From NCBI RefSeq assembly GCF_036373705.1, contig NC_089864.1:6036001-6100000 (forward strand): DNA of 64,000 bases, in the 5' to 3' direction. The notes beneath the pieces were generated by a model. That model did not search any database and had not been told where the DNA came from. It saw nothing but the letters and a program-made list of their open reading frames with translations. Every line of letters starts with the position of its first letter. Within the stretch, counting starts at the first letter, position 1. Both the position numbers and the translations under genes were made by a program. The stretch is from Amia ocellicauda (lineage: Eukaryota > Chordata > Actinopteri > Amiiformes > Amiidae). Positions 61,088 through 64,000 of this stretch are shown here, one piece after another.

Positions 61088-61311
61088 TTCAACGTTCTAA
61101 GTTAAACTGAAACATGTTTTTTGGTTTTTACACTTTTGTTCTTAAGGTTCAAATAATCATTACTGAGAATCATCACTTAGATCACTTTTTCTGTCCCTTG
61201 ATAGAATACGTTAGTCATGTTGAACTAATATATCTGGAGATCAATATCAGAAGAATTACCTGAGAGCAGGAGCAGCACAGCCACGGCACATAACCATGAC
61301 AGTGATTTCAT
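15407..61311 (-). CDS. Secreted gel-forming mucin, complete gene (MUC19/MUC2/MUC5-like)
   Basis: Forty-two coding exons join in one frame from ATG at 61311 to TAA at 15407-15409, about 6,664 residues (about 6,672 with the optional exon 18311-18334). Order: signal peptide [17 protein letters not shown], acidic linker, D1 (VWD-C8-TIL), D2, D'D3, a 15.67-kb Pro/Thr/Ser exon, two VWC-like modules and a C-terminal cystine knot. D domains of such mucins mediate disulfide assembly in the secretory pathway, the PTS region carries dense O-glycans and the CK domain dimerises (family knowledge). Phase agreement at every junction argues for an intact gene. No CysD and no D4 assembly were found, so the plan is like MUC19 or MUC6, while [21 protein letters not shown] at the D3 end resembles MUC2/MUC5. 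Exact orthology is undecided. Block entries give exon coordinates. Confidence 0.88.
18311..18334 (-). CDS. Optional 24-nt mucin microexon
   Basis: A TTTTCAG acceptor and a GTGAGT donor bracket 24 bases reading ILMTDYA in the same phase-1 setting as neighbouring linker exons. Including or skipping it keeps the frame. It lacks the Thr/Ser content of its neighbours, so it may be intronic. Confidence 0.35.
19871..35539 (-). CDS. Giant mucin PTS-repeat exon, about 5,222 codons
   Basis: One open frame of 15,669 bases lies between acceptor TCTCCAG (edge 35539, with branch-like CTTAAC about 33 bases upstream and an in-frame TAA just before) and donor ACAG/GTATAT (edge 19871). It encodes perhaps 340-370 imperfect units of the form [16 protein letters not shown]. 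Units vary from 9 residues (GSTTSTPVT) to 18, most often 13-16. About 60 percent of a typical unit is Thr/Ser and 25 percent Pro; I see no Cys and almost no aromatic residue, as expected for a densely O-glycosylated mucin stalk. Most units carry GGATCC at the Gly-Ser codons. Codons mostly end in A (ACA, CCA), so the coding strand is almost only A and C. Assembly collapse or expansion could alter the true length. Confidence 0.92.
20300..22615. repeat. Higher-order tandem duplication, 2 x 1,158 bp, in the PTS exon
   Basis: The order of unit variants from about 20300 recurs from about 21458, offset 1,158 bases (386 codons). A rare TTCCTGTC variant at 20633 recurs at 21791. The in-frame repeat patterns match over the whole copy, and a third partial start follows at about 22616. 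Confidence 0.85.
23621..24982. repeat. Higher-order tandem duplication, 2 x 681 bp, in the PTS exon
   Basis: Rare landmarks ATGTAGTTGG (23621 and 24302) and GACGATCCTG (23911 and 24592) both recur at an offset of exactly 681 bases (227 codons), with the intervening variant order preserved. Confidence 0.8.
28711..32870. repeat. Higher-order tandem duplication, 2 x 2,085 bp, in the PTS exon
   Basis: GTTGGCGCTG at 28711 recurs at 30796 and the rare CTCCCGTCTC at 30227 recurs at 32312, both offset 2,085 bases (695 codons). Segments 29248-30480 and 31333-32565 give identical translations over 410 codons. A third, partly deleted copy appears to follow from about 32620. Confidence 0.85.
35992..42849 (-). 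CDS. Mucin D'-D3 exons (TIL', VWD3, C8-3, TIL3)
   Basis: Exons in order: 42764-42849, 42282-42436 (TIL': [12 protein letters not shown], then [19 protein letters not shown]), 41977-42115 (VWD3: [18 protein letters not shown]), 41663-41767, 41350-41541, 40820-41062 ([12 protein letters not shown], then start of C8-3), 40471-40627 (C8-3: [31 protein letters not shown]), 37857-37967 ([21 protein letters not shown]), 36244-36385 ([20 protein letters not shown]) and 35992-36023. All junctions keep phase, the last handing over to the PTS exon in phase 1. D3 has an intact CGLC motif, unlike D1 and D2. In VWF and mucins D'D3 forms intermolecular disulfides in the late secretory pathway (family knowledge). 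The introns are crowded with transposons. Confidence 0.87.
36621..37734. mobile_element. Non-autonomous hAT-type element with CTCGGACTCG-like sub-repeats
   Basis: The ends are CATAGCTGTAGTATT (36621) and, inverted, CAGTGCTGTATTGGAGACC (ending 37734). The flanking 8-mers AGGTATAC (36613-36620) and ATGTATAC (37735-37742) agree at 7 of 8 positions, as for a hAT target duplication. Both ends hold repeated GACTCGG/GGTCTCGG words. It lies in the intron between mucin exons 37857-37967 and 36244-36385 and has no transposase frame. Confidence 0.72.
38052..38131. mobile_element. Very short Tc1-like foldback MITE
   Basis: ACAGATCTGGTAAAAATTA followed by AGAGACCACT and, inverted about 80 bases on, CACAGCTCTGGAAAAAAATT then AGACCACT. 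This looks like two terminal repeats joined with almost no interior, next to a TA-rich microsatellite. Confidence 0.6.
38150..38274. repeat. (TA)n/(TG)n microsatellite
   Basis: A long TA tract broken by TG and GT steps directly abuts the left end of the Tc1 element at 38275. Confidence 0.9.
38275..39681 (+). mobile_element. Defective Tc1-like transposon with long terminal inverted repeats
   Basis: It starts CAGTGAGGGAAAAAAGTA and ends with the inverse TACTTTTTTCCCCCACTG, flanked by TA. The inverted repeats extend about 200 bases each side, as in fish Tc1 elements of the IR/DR type. A transposase begins at 38616 ([20 protein letters not shown], helix-turn-helix) but meets TAG at 39051-39053, where Trp is expected after SEEN. 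It resumes at [13 protein letters not shown] and then jumps near 39280 from MYRQTLG to [15 protein letters not shown], losing the segment with the second catalytic Asp and the SPDLNPIE motif. It therefore cannot encode an active enzyme. Confidence 0.9.
39700..40190 (-). mobile_element. RTE-type LINE fragment, C-terminal ORF and 3' end
   Basis: On the minus strand, fragments read [36 protein letters not shown] and [17 protein letters not shown]. These match the familiar RTE-family pattern after the reverse transcriptase (KLKWQWAGH, GKRPRGRP, RDKWRELGEAFVQQW, from memory). Stops interrupt it and it ends at a TG microsatellite. Only the last 150 or so codons remain. Confidence 0.6.
42944..42991. 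repeat. (TA)n microsatellite
   Basis: A TA tract that abuts the left terminal repeat of the Tc1-like fragment starting at 42992. Confidence 0.95.
42992..43800 (+). mobile_element. Tc1/mariner-like element, 3' end missing
   Basis: The left terminus CACACCGATCAGCCATAACA lies next to a TA tract. A transposase starts at about 43136 ([20 protein letters not shown], helix-turn-helix, then GHGRPRL) and hits a stop at about 43345. It resumes at 43361 ([39 protein letters not shown]), then loses its middle third and resumes at [20 protein letters not shown] near 43620. The matching right terminal repeat is absent; the sequence ends in a TA tract that holds the next transposon. Confidence 0.85.
43813..45032 (-). 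mobile_element. Complete Tc1/mariner (DD36E-type) transposon, 1,220 bp
   Basis: Perfect 29-bp terminal inverted repeats, beginning CACTCACCTAAAGGATTATT at 43813 and inverted to end at 45032, are flanked by TA on both sides (43811-43812 and 45033-45034). They enclose one intact transposase on the minus strand. It sits in a TA microsatellite in the mucin intron between exons 45304-45344 and 42764-42849. Confidence 0.93.
43845..44885 (-). CDS. Tc1/mariner transposase, DD36E type, intact 346 aa
   Basis: One uninterrupted frame of 346 codons fills the transposon and has the normal Tc1 transposase length. Residues about 1-50 form a helix-turn-helix ([26 protein letters not shown]) and a second DNA-binding segment follows. 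The catalytic acids are D155 in AWSDESRF, D246 in FQQDNAPCH and E283 in [12 protein letters not shown]. The spacing from D246 to E283 leaves 36 residues, against 34 in classical Tc1, which fits the DD36E (Incomer-like) group. The usual GRPR motif appears changed to CGRKC at about residues 59-63. The enzyme would cut and paste DNA at TA sites. Activity cannot be judged from sequence alone. Confidence 0.9.
   Translation of the reverse strand: MGKKGDLSNFERGMVVGARRAGLSISQSAQLLGFSRTTISRVYKEWCEKGKTSSMRQSCGRKCLVDARGQRRMGRLIQADRRATLTEITTRYNRGIQQSICETTTHTTLRRMGYNSRRPHRVPLISTTNRKKRLQFAQAHQNWTVEDWKNVAWSDESRFLLRHSDGRVRIWHKQNENMDPSCLVTTVQAGGGGVMVWGMFSWHTLGPLVPIGHRLNATAYLSIVSDHVHPFMTTMYPSSDGYFQQDNAPCHRGGIISNWFLEHDNEFTVLNWPPQSPDLNPIEHLWDVVERELRALDVHPTNLHQLQDAILSIWASISKECFQHLVESMPRRIKAVLKAKGGQTQY
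45304..52158 (-). CDS. Mucin D2 exons (end of TIL1, VWD2, C8-2, TIL2)
   Basis: Exons in order: 52035-52158 ([19 protein letters not shown]), 51791-51929 (VWD2: [20 protein letters not shown]), 51319-51396, 49599-49659, 49090-49227, 48086-48235 ([19 protein letters not shown]), 47457-47551 and 46998-47127 (C8-2: [29 protein letters not shown]), 45873-46116 (TIL2: [26 protein letters not shown]) and 45304-45344 (NCEDGKLDC). Acceptors, donors and phases agree throughout. The VWD2 motif is KGLCGN rather than CGLCGN. The acceptor of 47457-47551 (CAAAAG/AG) is the weakest of the series. Confidence 0.87.
46200..46770 (+). mobile_element. L2-type LINE 3' fragment
   Basis: Degenerate phrases (GATTGATTTTAAAGT, AAGGCTCTAAATGTTATGGC) correspond to the RIDFKVL...FKAL...APLYI part of an L2 ORF2 C-terminus. 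The 3' end carries GTAAAGCTCTTTGAGCTGCATT, the L2-like tail motif. Many stops are present. It lies in the intron between mucin exons 46998-47127 and 45873-46116. Confidence 0.6.
48752..49070 (+). repeat. tRNA-headed SINE-like interspersed repeat
   Basis: GGCACAGTGGTTAACGC resembles an A box and GGTTCGATTCG a B box, followed by TTTGGAGTTTGTATGTTCTC, a TGTGTGTG run and the tail AAGCGGTTATTGAAAATGGA. This is a very common repeat form in fish genomes. Its 3' end stops about 20 bases from the splice donor of mucin exon 49090-49227. Confidence 0.75.
49990..50850. repeat. Unclassified interspersed-repeat-like region in a mucin intron
   Basis: It starts with AAGCTGCAAGCAGCAATGTA, a phrase I associate with a dispersed fish repeat, and later has TTCATGAGAGTCTGTTCAGC. 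A GC-richer patch around 50450-50650 repeats CATGTCGG/GTGTCGG words. No coding frame with known motifs was seen. The rest of intron 49660-51318 is AT-rich and otherwise featureless except for the CA tract. Confidence 0.35.
51196..51263. repeat. (CA)n microsatellite
   Basis: About 30 CA units with one CATGCA interruption, about 55 bases from the donor of mucin exon 51319-51396. Confidence 0.95.
52554..52675. repeat. Foldback repeat with GTCACACTACACGA arms
   Basis: GGTCACACTACACGA near 52554 is answered by its inverse TCGTGTAGTGTGAGAC near 52655-52671, leaving a loop of about 90 bases. It looks like a small MITE nested in the hAT-like element. Confidence 0.55.
52680..52990. other. GC-rich block of unknown origin in an AT-rich intron
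   Basis: About 300 bases rich in GGG, with words such as GGGCCCGCACGAGGGCCG and GGGGCCACGGGCGA. Several frames on both strands are open because A+T-rich stops are rare here. No motif supports coding. Confidence 0.5.
53656..54216. other. Mucin intron remainder without recognised features
   Basis: AT-rich intron sequence between the composite element and the donor of exon 54217-54348. I see nothing specific in it. Confidence 0.5.
54217..57215 (-). CDS. Mucin D1 exons (VWD1, C8-1, start of TIL1)
   Basis: Exons in order: 56999-57215 ([20 protein letters not shown], start of VWD1), 56037-56166 ([16 protein letters not shown]), 55585-55648 ([11 protein letters not shown]), 55416-55501, 54486-54684 (C8-1: [34 protein letters not shown]) and 54217-54348 (TIL1 start: [30 protein letters not shown]). 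All junctions agree in phase. D1 and D2 act in pro-mucin assembly in VWF-like proteins (family knowledge). Here the CGLC motif is DGLC and the following Asn of CGN is Met, so this assembly looks divergent. Confidence 0.85.
54945..55095 (-). repeat. tRNA-like SINE candidate
   Basis: On the minus strand TTGGCATAGAGGGCTTAA resembles an A box and CAGTTCGAATCCC a B box. The spacing between them is longer than in a tRNA and there is no cloverleaf, so this is a tRNA-derived repeat at most. It lies in a mucin D1 intron. Confidence 0.4.
56735..56945 (+). repeat. Interspersed repeat (AACATAAGAAAGTTTACAAA family), truncated
   Basis: The block begins AAGAACATAAGAAAGTTTAC, continues GAGAGGAGGCCATTCAACCC and GGGGAGTTTGTTCCAGATTG, and stops abruptly after GAAGAAGTGTCTCCTT. 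It is a well-known dispersed repeat of some ray-finned fish genomes; family name not recalled. It ends about 50 bases from mucin exon 56999-57215. Confidence 0.65.
57849..61311 (-). CDS. Mucin 5' exons: signal peptide and acidic mini-exons
   Basis: Exon 1 codes from ATG at 61311 to donor edge 61260: [17 protein letters not shown], a clear signal peptide. Then come 60872-60913 ([14 protein letters not shown]), 59225-59266 ([14 protein letters not shown]), 58846-58881 ([12 protein letters not shown]) and 57849-57884 ([12 protein letters not shown]). Each is 36-42 bases, starts with two bases of a split codon and ends with one (phase 1 at both sides), so any of them can be skipped or copied without a frame change. 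They build an acidic, Thr/Ser-containing linker before D1. The acceptor of the last one (AATAAAG) is the weakest. Confidence 0.8.
58560..60880. repeat. Tandemly duplicated exon-intron units of about 370 bp (third unit interrupted)
   Basis: Sequence around acidic exons 58846-58881, 59225-59266 and 60872-60913 is related. GCATTATGTTGATAAT occurs at 58756 and 59122. TTTAGATATGAATTCT occurs at 58910 and 59287. AATGTTTAACC...TTACCTT lies just below exons 58846 and 59225. The phrase around CCACAGCCATACAATGCA at about 59035 reappears near 60539. The unit length is about 366-377 bp, and the third unit is split by the hAT element at 59380-60495. Confidence 0.7.
59380..60495. mobile_element. Non-autonomous hAT-type element with exact 8-bp target duplication
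   Basis: It is flanked by CTGAGAGC on both sides (59372-59379 and 60496-60503, identical). The ends CGGGGCTGTTTCTGGCAT and, inverted, CAGTGCCATTTCTAGGCAT are imperfect inverted repeats. They are followed on each side by GGGGGCCC-type words. No transposase frame is present. It splits one of the duplicated exon-intron units of the mucin 5' region. Confidence 0.82.
60980..61085. repeat. (TA)n microsatellite with TG interruption
   Basis: A long TA tract in mucin intron 1, with a short GTGTGTA break near 61010. Confidence 0.95.
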
Positions 61312-61377
61312 GTTGAAACCTGAACCTGAAAACAGCAGCCAAGTCGTCAGATGTGCAGGACTCTAGTCCCACAGTCC

Positions 61378-61385
61378 CTTATATA
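61378..61385 (-). promoter_or_regulatory. TATA box of the mucin gene
   Basis: TATATAAG on the mucin strand, about 67 bases before the initiator ATG, in GAGGGTATATAAGGGAC. A start of transcription near 61350 would leave a 5'UTR of about 40 bases and no extra exon. A TATA promoter suits a strongly tissue-specific secretory gene. Confidence 0.65.
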
Positions 61386-61399
61386 CCCTCTCATTGTCA

Positions 61400-63690
61400 G
61401 CTATTTTGAATAATGTGAGTAAGCAAAACAATGAGACATCACTGACGCCTAACCATAATAATTCATTTTTCTTACTGTACTTGTCAAGTCGTGCAAACAC
61501 ACTGTGGTGCAGGGCTTTGTTGACATGTATTGCTACAATCAATATAACTTGTTATGTGGTTGGAGAAAGCAGTTTGCTCTTTTTTCCCCACAGGTATATT
61601 CATAACAGACAAAAAGAAACGCATTCACTTAACAGCCCCATAATATGGTATAGCTCCATTATTTTATGAATACATTGTTCAAACACATACAGGACATGAC
61701 TGAAATTACACATTACCAGTGGACTGGACTGCTGTTTGAAATTGCTGATGTGTATTTGGGTATTTCAACTTAGTTATACTTGGCTCAAGTGCGATATGAA
61801 TTGCTAAGACCCTTGGTAACACAGTTGCGTGTCTAAGTCATTTCAGATACTGTACAGTGATTCTCATCCCTGGACGTACAGCTCTCCCGTGTCTTCTGGG
61901 TTTAGTTCCAGTTAAGCTCTTAATGATAAAACCTGCACTTAACTGAAATCAAATTGATTTTATTTATTTATTATTTTCTTTTCAGGGGTGCTGCAGGACC
62001 GGGGTTGACAAAACACACCTATTCACTGCTATGTAGATTAAGTCAGGAAATATCCCACCCAAAAGTTTTATACAGGGGCTAAACGGCATTTTTTTTTTTT
62101 TTACCAATATTTATATTTATTTTGTTGTTGTAATTAAGTTATAGTGGAACACCATTAAAGATTATAGAATAAGTGCATCATACAATGAACATATAATTTA
62201 AATGTTACAGTATTGATACAGTGCAGTAAAATGTATGAATTACATTTCATCACGCATTAAGTTTGAGGATTATAATGCTGAAGTAAATTTTAAAACCCCA
62301 TTCAAATCACAATCTACCCCCAAAACAAAGTCCATCAGATTCCCCGATTGCCCTGCCGTTACACACAAGAAGTAGAAGTTTGTTCATTTGGATGCATTAG
62401 TAACCCTTCATATCGAGTTGTGTTTTGTTTGTACTTGCACTCCTTCATTACCAATCCATCTTCGCTTTTTTATTATTTAATAATATTTAATAATTTAATA
62501 ATTATGTAATATTTACTTAATATATCTACTGCTTTTACATTTTGTAAAATAACTAAAACTGGTAGATTAATATACATTGTATGGTACTTATGTTTTAAGA
62601 AAAAAATACGGCAGTGGTATCAATCTACCGTGATTATGAGTGTGCACAAATGTACTCTACACATCAAAGGTATCAGTTAATATTTTTGAGAATGTACAGA
62701 TTTCTTTTTCCAACTTTAAGAAGTTTTTAAATTGTCGAAGTGTTAAATATGAATGATTGTGGCCATTTGATACAGGAGATAACGTCTTTAAAAATGATTT
62801 CCGCCAGCGTCTTCAACAGACACGTCCATTGTTGACCACAATGCATCACAACAGCACAGAATTGCAGTTTGTCCTCTTCCTCCCGGTCCCACAGCACAAA
62901 CACTCATATACTGACATCTCGTCCATGAAGTGCAGATGTTCGCAGTTCTGCGCCGATCTGCGCAGCTCCACCAATGGCAGCGGAAGATTCTGCAGTTATG
63001 CGCATAACAACGAAAATCTGCGCACAATAAACTGACCTATATGAATATTCAGACAATAACGTGGCGCTGCTTAATAACTTGGTGCCAGTGCCGTCACTGC
63101 CAAATATACTGACTGGTTTTCTAAAGTGCCCATCAGGTTAGACAATTGAGGGGCGGGCTGGCAAAAAACTGAAATAACGCCCATAGTCGCTGCCTTTGCG
63201 TGCCCACCTATACGGCCACAGCTTTGCCATCCCTGACACAGCACACGGCACGAACAGAGCCCGGAGCATGAAGCCGTCAGGGGCTGCTTTCACAGCGCTG
63301 CCCCAACTGTGGCACTAAACAAACAGCCACAGCTTTCTCTGAGATAATTATTGGTGGCCCAGAATTGAGCTGTGCTGTCAACTTGGCAGAAGTAGATTAA
63401 GTTAAGGCTCATTCAGATCTTTCATTACCTCAACAAATCACCCTGGTCCTAGAAAATATAGCAAACTACAAAAATAGAACAAAAAACACCACCACCAACA
63501 ACACACATACTGATTGAGTATATCCATTGATATTCAGTGTGAACTTTTTTATTTTATTATATGCTGTTGTTCAAATGCAGACATTTTGTTCACCCAGATG
63601 TGTTCCTTTGAAATTACAGTGCTGAATTGAAGCTTCTCTCTACTTCTCCACTATTATCTGTAGGTTTAAAAGGTCACACTTATGATATTT
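61400..63690. other. Upstream region of the mucin gene, no recognised gene
   Basis: AT-rich non-coding sequence. A phrase near 61980-62010 (GGGTGCTGCAGGACCGGGGT) recalls one near 12016-12048 and may be a shared dispersed repeat. A GC-richer patch at about 62940-63310 has TCTGCGC repeats but no supported gene. I cannot point to specific enhancers. Confidence 0.4.
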
Positions 63691-63691
63691 A

Positions 63692-63693
<2 letters not shown>

Positions 63694-63779
<86 letters not shown>
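63694..63779. repeat. Palindromic (ATT)n(AAT)n microsatellite
   Basis: About 13 ATT units are followed directly by about 16 AAT units, which is the reverse complement, so one strand can fold into a long hairpin. Confidence 0.95.
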
Positions 63780-63781
<2 letters not shown>

Positions 63782-64000
63782 CAGAATGTCTAAGGACCAG
63801 ACCAAATCTAAACTTTGACCGGCCTGCAAAATGTACATTATGCACTTGTACCTATAACCTATTGTGTTTTGATTTATAAGTAGTAGTAGAAAGTGGCTTC
63901 TGACAGTAAATTAAAACTTGATATAGGAGATGTAAGTTTAAACTTGGCGATTCACAGATGTGTCACAGTTTTATTTGGTTGAGCCCTATGTGTAATTTTG

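Overview
The window looks like ray-finned fish genomic DNA. It has split vertebrate genes with GT/AG introns, AT-rich introns, many microsatellites, and fish-type repeats (Tc1/mariner, hAT, L2 and RTE LINEs, tRNA-headed SINE-like copies). One repeat family near 56.7-56.95 kb (AACATAAGAAAGTTTACAAA...) is one I associate with non-teleost fishes such as gar, bowfin or sturgeon; that placement is from memory and weak.

Layout. (1) 1-3979, minus strand: the 5' coding exons of a laminin beta chain, best matched to LAMB4 (signal-peptide tail, LN domain, start of the first LE module), running off the left edge. (2) About 4.0-15.0 kb: intergenic DNA with a decayed L2/CR1-type LINE (7.0-10.45 kb, plus), a small unrecognised candidate membrane-protein gene (CDS 12597-12884, plus) and a 1.26-kb hAT-type element with an 8-bp target duplication. 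(3) 15407-61311, minus strand: one large gene for a secreted gel-forming mucin, apparently complete from TATA box and signal peptide to cystine-knot stop codon. I traced 42 coding exons (43 with an optional 24-nt microexon); every junction is phase-compatible, giving about 6,660 residues. Order: signal peptide, four tiny acidic exons, D1, D2, D'D3, one 15.67-kb Pro/Thr/Ser exon (about 5,220 codons), short linker microexons, two VWC-like modules and a C-terminal CK domain. I found no CysD and no D4 assembly, so the plan is nearest MUC19 (or MUC6) rather than MUC2/MUC5. (4) Mucin introns carry Tc1 elements, hAT elements, a short foldback MITE, RTE and L2 fragments and SINE-like copies. One Tc1/mariner copy (43813-45032) has perfect 29-bp inverted repeats and an intact 346-residue transposase with DD36E spacing. 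(5) 61.4-64.0 kb: upstream DNA without a recognised gene, ending with a palindromic (ATT)n(AAT)n tract.

The most notable features are the giant mucin repeat exon with its higher-order duplications (1,158, 681 and 2,085 bp), the tandemly duplicated acidic mini-exons, the D1 assembly lacking the usual CGLC motif, and the intact DD36E transposon. I saw no CRISPR, no canonical tRNA or rRNA gene, and no bacterial or viral gene system. Exon borders were read by eye from splice sites and frame; no alignment was run.
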